A stretch of DNA of 64,000 nucleotides from Lysobacter panacisoli (lineage in GTDB: Bacteria > Pseudomonadota > Gammaproteobacteria > Xanthomonadales > Xanthomonadaceae): NCBI RefSeq assembly GCF_009765165.1, contig NZ_VLNU01000001.1, forward strand, positions 2,469,001-2,533,000, written 5' to 3'. Positions 38,443 to 47,736 of the stretch are shown piece by piece; position 1 is the first letter of the stretch; each line of letters opens with the position of its first letter. The notes under the pieces were generated by a model that was not told the origin of the DNA, did not search any database, and saw only the letters and a list, made by a program, of their open reading frames with translations. The translations under genes were made by a program, and so were the position numbers.

Positions 38443-39456
38443 ATGCGTTCCGGATTCGTCGTCATGCTGTCCGTGGTTCTTTACATCGCGCCGCACGCCG
38501 TGCGTGCGCAGCAGGCGGCCTTGCCGCCCATCCGCGACATGGAAACGCTGGTCGTCAGTGGCGTGCAGCCCGGGCCCGGCATGTGGAAAGTGCACCGCGG
38601 CGAGCACACGCTGTGGGTGCTCGGTACGGTGTCGCCGTTGCCCAAGCGCATCGAGTGGGAATCGCGCGACGTCGAGAAAGTGATCGAGCAGGCACAGGAG
38701 GTGATCGAGCCTCCGGGCGTGCGCATCGACGCGGACATCGGCTTCTTCGGCCGGCTCGCGCTGGCGCCGAAGGCGTTCGGCGCGCGCAAGAATCCCGACG
38801 GCCAGACGCTGCAGCAGATCGTGCCGCCCGATCTCTACGCGCGCTGGCTGGCGCTCAAGCTGCGCTACATCGGCAACGATCGCGACGTGGAGTACTACCG
38901 TCCGATCTTCGCGGCGATGACGCTGTACCAGGAGGCCATCGAGGACATCGGCCTGCGCCAGGGCGGCGTGGTGTGGCCGGTGGTCGAACGCATGGCCAAG
39001 CGCCATGACGTGCCGCGCACGTCGACGATGGTCACCGTGATGATCGAGGATCCGAAGGTCGCGCTGAACGAGTTCCGCGCGAGCCGGCTCGAAGACCTCG
39101 ACTGCTTTTCCAAGACGATGCAGCGGCTGGAGTCGGATCTGGACACCATGCGCGATCGCGCCAACGCGTGGGCGATCGGCGATCTCGAAGCCTTGAAGGC
39201 GTTGCCCTACACCGACCAGAACGAAGCCTGCCTGCGCGCGGCGGCGCAGGCCGGCGTGCTGCGCAAGCGCACGGGGGACATCGAAGCGCAGGTCGCGGAG
39301 CGCTGGCTGGAGGCGGCGGAGACGGCGCTCGCGAAGAATCGCGTGACGTTCGCGGCGATGCCGATGCGCGAGTTGATCAAGCCCGACGGCTACATCGCCA
39401 AGCTGCGCGCGAAGGGCTACGTGGTCGAGGAACCGCAGCCCGCGGTCGCGCCGTAG
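38443..39456 (+). CDS. TraB/GumN-like secreted protein
   Basis: 337 residues with a signal peptide (MRSGFVVMLSVVLYIAPHAV). The mature protein has the TraB/PrgY/GumN start: MWKVHRGEHTLWVLGTVSPLP with the GxxHxxx-like strand, and a later ALKLRYIGNDRDVEYYRP and helical C-terminal half. These proteins are thought to be metallopeptidase-like (Tiki-related), but the catalytic Glu/His pair cannot be confirmed by eye, and the usual GxxH is here GTVSPLP. It is convergent with dxs (19 bases between stops). Confidence 0.75.
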   Translation: MRSGFVVMLSVVLYIAPHAVRAQQAALPPIRDMETLVVSGVQPGPGMWKVHRGEHTLWVLGTVSPLPKRIEWESRDVEKVIEQAQEVIEPPGVRIDADIGFFGRLALAPKAFGARKNPDGQTLQQIVPPDLYARWLALKLRYIGNDRDVEYYRPIFAAMTLYQEAIEDIGLRQGGVVWPVVERMAKRHDVPRTSTMVTVMIEDPKVALNEFRASRLEDLDCFSKTMQRLESDLDTMRDRANAWAIGDLEALKALPYTDQNEACLRAAAQAGVLRKRTGDIEAQVAERWLEAAETALAKNRVTFAAMPMRELIKPDGYIAKLRAKGYVVEEPQPAVAP

Positions 39457-39475
39457 CGCGCCGCGGAGACAGGCA

Positions 39476-41383
39476 TCAGCCCGCGGCGCTTATCGCGACG
39501 TTCGGACGGCCGAGGTCCGGCCAGCGCGTGAGCACCGCCGCGCGGATGCCCGCGGCGTCGAGTCCGGATTCGGACAGCAGCTGTTCGCGGCTGGCGTGAT
39601 GCTGGAATTCGTCCGGCAGGCCCAGGTGCAGGACCGGCAGCACGATGCCCTCGGCGGACAGCAGTTCCGCCACGCCCGAACCCGCGCCGCCGGCGACGAC
39701 GTTGTCCTCGATCGTGACGAAGCCCGCGTGGGTGCGCGCGAGTTCCAGGATCAGCGCACGGTCGAGCGGCTTCACGAAGCGCATGTTGACCACGGTCAGG
39801 CCGAGTTCCGTGGCGACCGCTTCGGCCGCCGCGGTGACCGAACCGAACGCCAGCAGCGCCAGGTTCGCGCCGGTGCGTCGCACCTGCGCCTTGCCGATCG
39901 GTAGCGTGTCGAGCGCCTCCTGCACGGCCACGCCCGGACCGGTGCCACGCGGATAACGCACCGCGGCCGGACCGGTGTGGTGATAGCCGGTGCTGAGCAT
40001 CTGCCGGCATTCGTTCTCGTCGGCCGGCGCCATCACCACCATGTTCGGCACGCAGCGCAGGTAGCTCAGGTCGAGGTTGCCCGCGTGCGTCGCACCGTCG
40101 GGGCCGACCACGCCGCCGCGATCGATCGCGAACAGCACGTCGAGGTGCTGGATCGCCACATCGTGCACGAGCTGGTCGTAGCCGCGCTGCAGGAACGTGG
40201 AGTAGATCGCCACGACCGGCTTGGCGCCTTCGCACGCCATGCCCGCGGCGAGCGTGACCGCGTGCTGCTCGGCGATGGCGACGTCGAAATAGCGCTGCGG
40301 GTATTCCTTGCTGAAGCGCACCAGGCCGGAACCTTCGCGCATCGCGGGCGTGATGCCCAGCAGCTTCGGTTCGACCGCGGCCATGTCGCACAGCCATTCG
40401 CCGAACACGTCGGTGTAGGTCGGCTTCTTCGCGCCGGGCTTGCTCACCAGTCCCTTCTCGGGATCGAACGGACCCACCGCGTGGTAGCCGATCTGGTCGC
40501 CTTCGGCGAGCTCGTAGCCCTTGCCCTTGGTGGTGATGATGTGGAGCAACTGCGGACCCTTCAGGGTCTTGAGCGTCTTCAGCGCGGACAGCAGGGCAGG
40601 GAGGTCGTGGCCGTCGATGGGGCCGGTGTAGTGGAAGCCCATTTCCTCGAACAGCGTGGACGGCACGAACATGCCCTTCCAGTGTTCTTCCCAGCGCTTG
40701 ACGAACTTCGCCGCCGGCTTGTTCTTGTCGCCGAGCAGCCGCTTGCCGCCTTCGCGGATCGCGTTGAGCGTGCGGCTGCCGGTGAGCCGGCCGAGCATCT
40801 GGGTCAGGCCGCCGACGTTCTCCGAGATCGACATCTGGTTGTCGTTGAGGATCACCAGCAGGTTCGGCTCCGGATCCATGCCGCCGCCGTGGTTCAGCGC
40901 CTCGAACGCCATGCCGGCGGTCATCGCGCCGTCGCCGATCACGGCCACGACCTTGCGGTCGTCGCCCATCTGCTGCAGCGCGATCGCCATGCCCAGCGCG
41001 GCCGAGATCGAGGTGGACGAATGGCCCACGCCGAAGGTGTCGTACTCGCTTTCCTCGCGCTTCGGGAACGGCGCCACACCGTCCTTCTGCTTCACCGTGT
41101 GGATGATGTCGCGGCGGCCGGTGAGGATCTTGTGCGGATAGGTCTGGTGACCGACGTCCCACACGAGGCGGTCGACCGGCGTCTCGAACAGCCAGTGCAG
41201 GGCGACGGTGAGTTCGATCACGCCCAGGCCCGCGCCGAAGTGGCCGCCGACCAGCGCGACCTGTTCGATCAGGTACGCGCGCAGTTCGTCGGCAATGGCG
41301 GACAGTTCCTCTTCGGGGAACTGGCGAAGGTCCGCAGGGACCTGGATTCGGGACAGACGCGGATAGCGTTGCGGGTCGATCAT
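39476..41383 (-). CDS. dxs: 1-deoxy-D-xylulose-5-phosphate synthase
   Basis: 635 residues from ATG 41383 ([20 protein letters not shown]), which matches the family's usual start; an in-frame ATG at 41413 would add 10 residues. Condenses pyruvate and glyceraldehyde 3-phosphate in the first step of the MEP isoprenoid pathway. Features: TPP/Mg site [17 protein letters not shown] with a later NDNQMS, the substrate-site [16 protein letters not shown], transketolase pyrimidine domain ([20 protein letters not shown]), and C-terminal domain ending [20 protein letters not shown]. Not in an operon with ispA or xseB here. Confidence 0.97.
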   Translation of the reverse strand: MIDPQRYPRLSRIQVPADLRQFPEEELSAIADELRAYLIEQVALVGGHFGAGLGVIELTVALHWLFETPVDRLVWDVGHQTYPHKILTGRRDIIHTVKQKDGVAPFPKREESEYDTFGVGHSSTSISAALGMAIALQQMGDDRKVVAVIGDGAMTAGMAFEALNHGGGMDPEPNLLVILNDNQMSISENVGGLTQMLGRLTGSRTLNAIREGGKRLLGDKNKPAAKFVKRWEEHWKGMFVPSTLFEEMGFHYTGPIDGHDLPALLSALKTLKTLKGPQLLHIITTKGKGYELAEGDQIGYHAVGPFDPEKGLVSKPGAKKPTYTDVFGEWLCDMAAVEPKLLGITPAMREGSGLVRFSKEYPQRYFDVAIAEQHAVTLAAGMACEGAKPVVAIYSTFLQRGYDQLVHDVAIQHLDVLFAIDRGGVVGPDGATHAGNLDLSYLRCVPNMVVMAPADENECRQMLSTGYHHTGPAAVRYPRGTGPGVAVQEALDTLPIGKAQVRRTGANLALLAFGSVTAAAEAVATELGLTVVNMRFVKPLDRALILELARTHAGFVTIEDNVVAGGAGSGVAELLSAEGIVLPVLHLGLPDEFQHHASREQLLSESGLDAAGIRAAVLTRWPDLGRPNVAISAAG

Positions 41384-41500
41384 CACGACGGGGTCAGACG
41401 GCAAGTTCGCCATTGTCCCGCCGTCGTCCGGGGCGGGCAAGGCACGGCCCCGGACGGGTTCAGCTGCGGCGATCGGATCGCCGCCAAGACGGCGTGAAGA

Positions 41501-42616
41501 TCAGCGGCCGCGCAGGCGTCCGAACAGGCCGCTGCCGGCCTTGCCGGGATCGACGGGCTCGGGTTCGCGCTCCGGCTCGGCGAAGCCGGTGGCGAGGTTG
41601 GCGTTGATGAAGTCGGCGACTTCGGCGGCGGTGACGCCGCTGGCTTCGGCGATCTCCGGCAACAGCGACGGGCCCTTCATCATCACGGTCGCGATGCGGA
41701 AGTGCTTGGGGTATTCGCGCTCGGTCTGCGGCCACTTGATCATCAGGTAGCGGCGCTGCGGATCGTGCTCGGCAGCGAGCACGCCCTTGCCGGCCAGCAG
41801 GTTGCCGAACCACACCAGGCGCGACAGCGGCATCGCGGCGCCCAGGCGCGCGCTCTCCGTGGCCCACGTGGCGGCGTCCACCGGGGCGAACTCGACAGAA
41901 TCGAGGCGGCCTTCGAAATGACGCGCCAGCGGCTTCAGCGCGGCCGGGCCGTGGTAGACGCGCTGTTCCAGATCGATCAGCAGGCCTTCTTCGACGCCAC
42001 GCAGGCGCACGCGACCGCGGAGGCGATCGTTGGCGAGCCAGTCGAGCAGCGAGCCGCTGGTGATGGTGGGTGCAGGCGCAGCGGGTGCTTCGACCGGCGC
42101 TTCGGCGACGACGGGCGCGACCGGAGCCGGTGCTTCGACCGCGGGCGCGGCGGCGACCGGCACAGCGGGCTTGGCTTCGACAACGACGGCCGGTTCCACC
42201 GGCGCGGGCGGCGCGACGGGCGCGGCGGCAACGGGGGCAGGTGCGACCGGAGCCGGTGCGGGAGCGGGCGTCGGCGCAGGTGCGGCGGCGACTTCCTCGA
42301 CGGCGACGCCGGCCTGCTCGGCGATCTCGCGCAGCAGGTTGCCCACGGAGTTGGCATCGAACGGCTGGCCGAGGCGGAAATCGGCCTGCGTGCGCTGGGC
42401 AGCGGTCAGCGCCACCACGCTCTTGCCGGCCGCGTGCAGGCGCAGCCAGCTCATCGGACCGTACATGCTGTCCATGTCGACGATGATGTAGTCGGCGTCG
42501 GCATCCGACATCAGCTCCCAGCGGCTGCCGAGTCGGCCGTTGGCGGCCTGGAAGGCTGCCTGGAGCGCGGATTCCGTCGCCGGATCCATGCCGGTCAGAC
42601 CGAGGGTGAGGCGCAT
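41501..42616 (-). CDS. Hypothetical two-domain protein with Ala/Pro linker
   Basis: 371 residues from ATG 42616. N-terminal domain of about 105 residues (MRLTLGLTGMDPATESALQA, YIIVDMDSMYGPMSWLRL, KSVVALTAAQRTQADFRLGQ) has a receiver-like alternation of strands and helices with an Asp pair, but no family was confirmed. A long Ala/Pro/Val linker follows (residues about 110-190). The C-terminal domain (GSLLDWLANDRLRGRVRL through INANLATGF) ends in a short tail. The protein looks soluble; it may sense or signal through the N-terminal domain. Function unknown. Confidence 0.65.
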   Translation of the reverse strand: MRLTLGLTGMDPATESALQAAFQAANGRLGSRWELMSDADADYIIVDMDSMYGPMSWLRLHAAGKSVVALTAAQRTQADFRLGQPFDANSVGNLLREIAEQAGVAVEEVAAAPAPTPAPAPAPVAPAPVAAAPVAPPAPVEPAVVVEAKPAVPVAAAPAVEAPAPVAPVVAEAPVEAPAAPAPTITSGSLLDWLANDRLRGRVRLRGVEEGLLIDLEQRVYHGPAALKPLARHFEGRLDSVEFAPVDAATWATESARLGAAMPLSRLVWFGNLLAGKGVLAAEHDPQRRYLMIKWPQTEREYPKHFRIATVMMKGPSLLPEIAEASGVTAAEVADFINANLATGFAEPEREPEPVDPGKAGSGLFGRLRGR

Positions 42617-42770
42617 TGTCGGTTCCGTGGTTTGCAATGGTTGGCGAGTGTTGCGGACGCCTTTACGGTCGTCAACGCGCGCAACGCGTCGCAAACGAGC
42701 GTTCTTGGTCAGCTCCCGGCCACCCCAAAGAATGAATGCGGCAAAGCGCGATGGGCGTCACGGGCCGCGC

Positions 42771-43433
42771 TCAGGCGGGCAGGCGCGCGTTCTTCGGCAG
42801 CTGGCTGCGGAGGAAGGCCATCTGGTCGGCGAGGATGTTGCGGTTCGACAGGATCAGATGTTCGACCCAGCTCGGCCGGTACGGGACCGCGAGCAGCGGC
42901 ATGCTGGCCTGCTGCGGGGTGCGGTTGCCCTTGCGGGAATTGCAGTGGAAGCACGCGGCGACCACGTTCTCCCAGATGTCGCGACCGCCCTTGGACACCG
43001 GCATGACATGGTCGCGGGTGAGATGCGGACGGCTGAAGTCGTGACCGCAGTACATGCACAGGTAACCGTCGCGCGCGAACAGCGCGGCGTTGGTCAGGGC
43101 CGGGGTGGGATCGAGCGCGTGCGCACGCGCGTGGCTGCGCGCGGCAACGATCGGATGCAGCTCGATCATGCTGCGCTGGCCACTGTGCCTGCTGATGCCG
43201 CCGTGCACCTGCAGGCATGGATCGCCCAGTGTCCAGGCGACCGCACCGCGCACATAGAGACAAGTCGCGTCCTGCCAGCTCATCCAGTCGAGCACGCGTC
43301 CATGTGCGTCCAGCGAGAGCAGGCGCACCGAGTTCAGACGGTCGAGGGATGGTCGCGGGACGAAGGAGGGGCGGACCGGATCCAGATTGGCTCCGGGTCG
43401 GACCAAGCGTAGCGTCGCTCTGTCGGTCTCCAT
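42771..43433 (-). CDS. HNH endonuclease family protein
   Basis: 220 residues from ATG 43433. The C-terminal third is an HNH domain with zinc-type cysteines: CMYCGHDFSRPHLTRDHVMP, then VSKGGRDIWENVVAACFHCN and SRKGNRTP. The His-Asn-His core is DHV, N in WENV, and H in CFHCN. The N-terminal part (RLLSLDAHGRVLDWMSWQDA) is typical of the RecA/ParB-like HNH proteins found near genomic repair genes in proteobacteria. Likely a DNA nuclease; biological role unknown. Confidence 0.85.
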   Translation of the reverse strand: METDRATLRLVRPGANLDPVRPSFVPRPSLDRLNSVRLLSLDAHGRVLDWMSWQDATCLYVRGAVAWTLGDPCLQVHGGISRHSGQRSMIELHPIVAARSHARAHALDPTPALTNAALFARDGYLCMYCGHDFSRPHLTRDHVMPVSKGGRDIWENVVAACFHCNSRKGNRTPQQASMPLLAVPYRPSWVEHLILSNRNILADQMAFLRSQLPKNARLPA

Positions 43434-43514
43434 CGGAAACCAGCTTATACGCCATTGTTTACGTTCTGTGTACATGAGGCCCGCGGATCACACTATCCGC
43501 GGGCTCTCGTCGCC

Positions 43515-45299
43515 TCATCCAGCGTCGGTTGCGAGCTCGGGCAGACCCGCGATGCCACTGTCGATGGCTGCCGCATGCGCAAGCGTACGCGGCAGGATGC
43601 GCGCGAAATAGAAGCGCGCGGTATCGCGCTTGTCGTCCTTGAACGACTGCGGATGCGCCGAGGCATTGGCGGTGGCGACGCTGCGCGCCCACCAGTACGC
43701 CAGCACGACATAGCCGGAATACATCAGGTAGTCGTAGGACGCCGCGCCGACCTCGTCGGGATTCGCCGCCGCACGCTTGCCGGTCTGCAAGGTGATCTGC
43801 TGCCACTGCGCGGTCTTCTCGCGCAGCGGGGCGATGAACTCGGCCAGTGCCGCATCGTTCGCATGCTCATTGCAGAAGCGATCCACCTGCGCGAGGAACA
43901 CCTTCAGCCCCGCGCCCTGCATCGCCATGATCTTGCGGCCGAGCAGGTCCAGCGCCTGGATGCCGGTGGTGCCTTCGTACAGCGTGGTGATGCGCGCATC
44001 GCGTGCGAGCTGTTCCATGCCGTGCTCCGCGATGTAGCCGTGACCACCGAAGCACTGCAGCGCGTTGTACGTGCACTCCACGCCCCATTCGGTCAGGCAG
44101 GCCTTGACGATCGGGGTGAGGAAACCGACCAGCGCGTCGGCGTGCTCGCGCTCGGCGGCGTCGTGCGAGTGATGCGCGATGTCGACCTGCAATGCCGCGT
44201 CATAACCCATCACGCGACCGCCTTCGACCAGCGCCTTGCAGGTCAGCAGCATGCGGCGCACGTCGGGATGGACGATGATCGGGTCGGCCGGCTTCTCCGG
44301 GAACTTCGCGCCCGTGAGCGCACGCATCTGCAAGCGCTCGCGCGAATAACGCAGCGCGTTCTGCAGGGCGCGATCGGACAGGCCCAGGCCCTGCAGGCCG
44401 ACGGCGAGGCGCGCGGTGTTCATCATGGTGAACATCGCCATCAAGCCCTTGTGCGGCTTGCCGACCAGATAGCCCTGCGCGCCGTCGAAGTTCATCACGC
44501 ACGTCGCCGAGCCGTGGATGCCCATCTTGTGTTCGAGGCTGCCGCAACGCACCGCGTTGCGTTCGCCGATCGAACCGTCCTGCGCCACGCGCTCGCGCGG
44601 CACCACGAACAGCGAGATGCCCTTGCTGCCGGCAGGTGCGTCGGGCAGGCGTGCGAGGACGAGATGCACGATGTTGTCGGTGAAGTCGTGCTCGCCGGCG
44701 GTGATGAAGATCTTGGTGCCGGTGATCGAATAGCTGCCGTCGTCGTTGGGCTCGGCGCGGGTCTTGAGCAGGCCCAGGTCGGTGCCGCAATGCGGCTCGG
44801 TCAGGCACATCGTGCCGGTCCAGCGACCTTCGACCAGCGGCTTGAGGAAGGCTTCGCGCTGCCACGCTTCGCCGTGGTGGAGCAGGGCTTCGGTGGCGCC
44901 GTGCGAGAGCAGCGGGAAGTTGCCCCAGGCGAGGTTGGCCGCGTCGATCATTTCCTTCAGCGGCACGCCCGCCGCGTGCGGCAGGCCCTGGCCGCCGAAC
45001 TCCGTCGGCGAGGTCAGGCCGGCCCAGCCACCATCGACGAACTGTTCGTAGGCCTGCTTGAAACCGGCCGGCGTGGTGACGCGGCCGGTGGCCTGGTCGA
45101 GCTTGCAGCCTTCGCGGTCGCCGACCGCGTTGAGCGGGGCGAGCACGGTTTCGGTGAAACGCGCGGCCTCGTCGAGCACGGCGTCGAGCACGTCCCGCGT
45201 CGCGTCGCTGAAGCGCAGGCGCTGGAAATGGCCTTCCGCGCCGAGCACGTCGAAGAGCGCGAAGCGCATGTCGGTCAGAGGGGCCTTGTAGGTGCTCAT
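43515..45299 (-). CDS. Acyl-CoA dehydrogenase
   Basis: 594 residues, the large form of the family. FAD-dependent oxidation of acyl-CoA to enoyl-CoA in fatty-acid or branched-chain degradation. N-terminal extension (MSTYKAPLTDMRFALFDVLG) typical of this subgroup, then GWAGLTSPTEFGGQGLPHAA, the middle-domain MCLTEPHCGTDLGLLKT, the signature KIFITAGEHDFTDNIVHLVLA, and the C-terminal CFGGHGYIAEHGMEQLARDA and TTLYEGTTGIQALDLLGRKI. The catalytic Glu is probably in YEGTTG. Its substrate chain length cannot be told from sequence. Upstream is a LEA2-like lipoprotein gene on the same strand. Confidence 0.95.
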   Translation of the reverse strand: MSTYKAPLTDMRFALFDVLGAEGHFQRLRFSDATRDVLDAVLDEAARFTETVLAPLNAVGDREGCKLDQATGRVTTPAGFKQAYEQFVDGGWAGLTSPTEFGGQGLPHAAGVPLKEMIDAANLAWGNFPLLSHGATEALLHHGEAWQREAFLKPLVEGRWTGTMCLTEPHCGTDLGLLKTRAEPNDDGSYSITGTKIFITAGEHDFTDNIVHLVLARLPDAPAGSKGISLFVVPRERVAQDGSIGERNAVRCGSLEHKMGIHGSATCVMNFDGAQGYLVGKPHKGLMAMFTMMNTARLAVGLQGLGLSDRALQNALRYSRERLQMRALTGAKFPEKPADPIIVHPDVRRMLLTCKALVEGGRVMGYDAALQVDIAHHSHDAAEREHADALVGFLTPIVKACLTEWGVECTYNALQCFGGHGYIAEHGMEQLARDARITTLYEGTTGIQALDLLGRKIMAMQGAGLKVFLAQVDRFCNEHANDAALAEFIAPLREKTAQWQQITLQTGKRAAANPDEVGAASYDYLMYSGYVVLAYWWARSVATANASAHPQSFKDDKRDTARFYFARILPRTLAHAAAIDSGIAGLPELATDAG

Positions 45300-45417
45300 G
45301 GGTCGTTCTCGCGGGTCGTGTCGGGTGGTGGCGGCCAGTCAAGCAAACGATTGTTTGGATTTCTGGCCAGTCGAAAAATACCGGTGCTTCGGTCCGGATG
45401 TCACGTGGCAGCCGCTG

Positions 45418-45903
45418 TCAGCGCAGGACGCCGGGCAATCCCGGCGCGGGGCTCAGCACGCTGTTGCGCTCGATGTCGAAGGCGCGCTGCTTGCCCTCGT
45501 CGGGGGTCGCGTCGACGCGGCCACGCAGGGTGTAGGGGACGCTGCGACCGGAGGCCAGTGCATCGGCGGCGGCGATCTTCCCGGCTGCCTGTGGCGCCAG
45601 GGTCACGGTGATCACATCGGCGGACTCGGGGCCGATCGACAAGCCCGGCTGGGCGCGCAGCTGGCCGGCGTCGCCCTGCTGGGCCACCGTCAGGTGCAGG
45701 TCGATCGCGTCGAAGCGCATCGGGATGCTGCTGAAGTTCTCGATGCGCAGTTCGATCGACCACTGGCCGTCGGCACGCACGGTGAGCTGCTGGATCCGGG
45801 CGGAGGGCTCGGACACACGACGGGCCGGACCGCTGGAGCATCCGGCCAGCCAGAGCACGACCAGCGCCAGTGCGGACCAACGCGCCCAATGCCTCGCCTT
45901 CAT
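45418..45903 (-). CDS. LEA14-like lipoprotein
   Basis: 161 residues from ATG 45903. Lipobox LAGC after a hydrophobic segment (WSALALVVLWLAGCSSGP). The mature part is a single beta-sandwich of LEA_2 type: LRIENFSSIPMRFDAIDLHL, then a SYPSGYxV-like strand set ending FDIERNSVLSP. LEA14-like lipoproteins are periplasmic or outer membrane associated and their function is unknown. It precedes the acyl-CoA dehydrogenase gene by about 120 bases on the same strand. Confidence 0.82.
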   Translation of the reverse strand: MKARHWARWSALALVVLWLAGCSSGPARRVSEPSARIQQLTVRADGQWSIELRIENFSSIPMRFDAIDLHLTVAQQGDAGQLRAQPGLSIGPESADVITVTLAPQAAGKIAAADALASGRSVPYTLRGRVDATPDEGKQRAFDIERNSVLSPAPGLPGVLR

Positions 45904-45971
45904 GCCGGACTCCATCGTGATGGGACGGCGAGGATACTACGGCGCATGGCGGCGCCGGAGGGCGCGACGGA

Positions 45972-46151
45972 TCAGGTGGCCGCGGGTGCGACCGCCTGCG
46001 CGATCAGCGCCAGCGCCGCGACGGCGGTCCACACCGCCACCTGGCGCAGTGCGGCGCGCTTGGCGCGGGAGCGCCGCGAAAGGCGACCGTATCCGTGAAG
46101 TTGGGGTTCGGCGTGGGCCGAAGCGTGCTCGCTGGCGTCTGGCAATGCCAT
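45972..46151 (-). CDS. Possible small C-tail membrane protein
   Basis: 59 residues from ATG 46151 (MALPDASEHASAHAEPQLHG), with an Arg-rich stretch (RLSRRSRAKRAALRQ) and one C-terminal hydrophobic helix (VAVWTAVAALALIAQAVAP). An ATG at 46181 would add 10 residues. Neither start has a good ribosome site, so this is a weak call; it would be a single-pass inner membrane protein. Confidence 0.35.
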   Translation of the reverse strand: MALPDASEHASAHAEPQLHGYGRLSRRSRAKRAALRQVAVWTAVAALALIAQAVAPAAT

Positions 46152-46181
46152 CGCGTGGTCCGTCCGGGAACTGCACTGCAT

Positions 46182-46835
46182 GGAGATGGAGGAAAGCGCC
46201 CCGGCCCAGCTGTTCACCCGCTCACGGTGACGGCCATCTTCCCTTGCAGAGCAGCGTCCTTGCTCGCGCATTGGCCGGGCTGCCGGGGCGGTGATCAGAA
46301 TCCCTCCTGAACCCGGCGCAACACCATCGGGCAAGCGCGCGGAATGGGGTAGGAATTTTCTTACGCGCCCCGGAAGGGCTGGATTGCCGTGTGGCCTCGG
46401 CGGTGCTCGCCAGCTCCGACATCATCCTCACGTATGCGCGCGACGGGTCGCTCTACCACCGCCAGCAGCGCCACCGCCACGAGACGGAGCTCCTAGCTGC
46501 AGTCGGGACTTAGCGGCGGACTACGGCGGTCGGCATGACTCGCCCGGCATCCCACGCGACATCGATGAAGCGCTTGGGAAGGATGATCGTGTGATGGTTC
46601 CCGCCAGCACCAGCTGGCAGTTCTACACCAGGCGACCAGATCCGCTTCCAACGTCGAGGACGGCGGCCTGTACGTGCGGCACACGGCCACGTCCGGCGTA
46701 GCTCCAGACCGCCACTGTGCGGCGTCAACGACCGGCTGATCTGCCGTGGAAATGCGATGCTCATCACGCAAGTAGTTCCAGTCGTGACTTTGATATGTTC
46801 TTGCTGCCCTAAAGGGGGGCTAACGAAGGATCGTT
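46182..46835. other. Gene-poor stretch at the edge of the low-GC patch
   Basis: About 650 bases with no convincing gene. Short frames (for example around 46561-46701) lack ribosome sites and recognisable domains. Composition shifts from high GC to mixed toward its right end, which fits remnant DNA next to an acquired segment. Confidence 0.4.
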
Positions 46836-47687
46836 ATGCGGAAGATGCTCATAGCAGCGGGCGGGATGCTGATGGCAATGTCGTTCCAGGCGAGTGCCAT
46901 CACCAAGGCTTGTTACGGATGCAATTCGGAACAAATGGCCGACCTCGCATACCACAGTACGAAAGAGATGCTTCAACAAGGTCCTCTTTACGTAGTCGAT
47001 CTCCGGAATGGCGTGGTCCGGAAGTACATCTACATGAACAACTGGACCCCAGAGTGGAACCCAGAGTTCGACCCATTTGAAGAGTGGGCTGCTGAGGTAG
47101 GGGTCGAAGCGCACATCAGCGCAGCAGTATCGGAGGTCGGGGGATGGATGCGCGCCGCATCAGAAGAGGTGCTTCATATCCCGCCGAATGATCCCAGTTT
47201 GCCATCCGACATTTTTCAGGCAATTGCTGAGTCGCACTTCGATAGCCAAATTAACGGGTTCATCAACAACAACTCGACTGCTGACTATTGGAACGAGGCG
47301 TACGACCGTCTCGAACGCATTTCGGGTGACTACTTTAATCCTAGTGCGCTCCACATCTATGTTCGCGTCTACTTTTCTGATGGAACAAACGGTCTCTATC
47401 GGCGTGACAAGGTTACGAAAAAGTGGGAGCGCATCGAGGGTACAGAGCGTGATAGTCACGGCAACAAGATTCCACTCAGCAAGATCCAAGCAGTCGCTCA
47501 GGTGTATGTTTTCGAAACGGGCATGCGAGAACCTATTGGCGGAAATGCAAATGATGACCTGAACGACATGATGGAGCATCTCTCGAGAATGGGTGTGCCG
47601 ATCATCGATGCGCGCGGTGGAGCCAGTACCGGCCGGACGGTAATGATCTGTTACGAAAATTACTGCTCTATCACCGTGATTCAATAA
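46836..47687 (+). CDS. Exported protein of unknown family, atypical composition
   Basis: 283 residues, ribosome site AAGGA. Signal peptide (MRKMLIAAGGMLMAMSFQAS) cleaved about residue 21; the mature protein begins with an unusual ITKACYGCNSEQMADLAYHS, a paired-Cys segment. A middle part rich in aromatic and acidic residues (NNWTPEWNPEFDPFEEW) and a Gly-rich C-terminus follow. It is visibly lower in GC than its surroundings (27 of 60 at 47221-47280). Not recognised; secreted or periplasmic. Confidence 0.7.
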   Translation: MRKMLIAAGGMLMAMSFQASAITKACYGCNSEQMADLAYHSTKEMLQQGPLYVVDLRNGVVRKYIYMNNWTPEWNPEFDPFEEWAAEVGVEAHISAAVSEVGGWMRAASEEVLHIPPNDPSLPSDIFQAIAESHFDSQINGFINNNSTADYWNEAYDRLERISGDYFNPSALHIYVRVYFSDGTNGLYRRDKVTKKWERIEGTERDSHGNKIPLSKIQAVAQVYVFETGMREPIGGNANDDLNDMMEHLSRMGVPIIDARGGASTGRTVMICYENYCSITVIQ

Positions 47688-47696
47688 GTCGCCAGG

Positions 47697-47720
47697 CGTC
47701 CCGAGCGTACGCTCGGGACG
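47697..47720. repeat. Perfect 24-base palindrome
   Basis: CGTCCCGAGCGT followed by its exact complement (ACGCTCGGGACG) in the 49 bases between the two low-GC genes. It could fold as a 10-bp hairpin with a 4-base loop; there is no T run, so it may be a terminator-like or protein-binding palindrome. Confidence 0.85.
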
Positions 47721-47736
47721 TCATCTCGGAGCCGCT

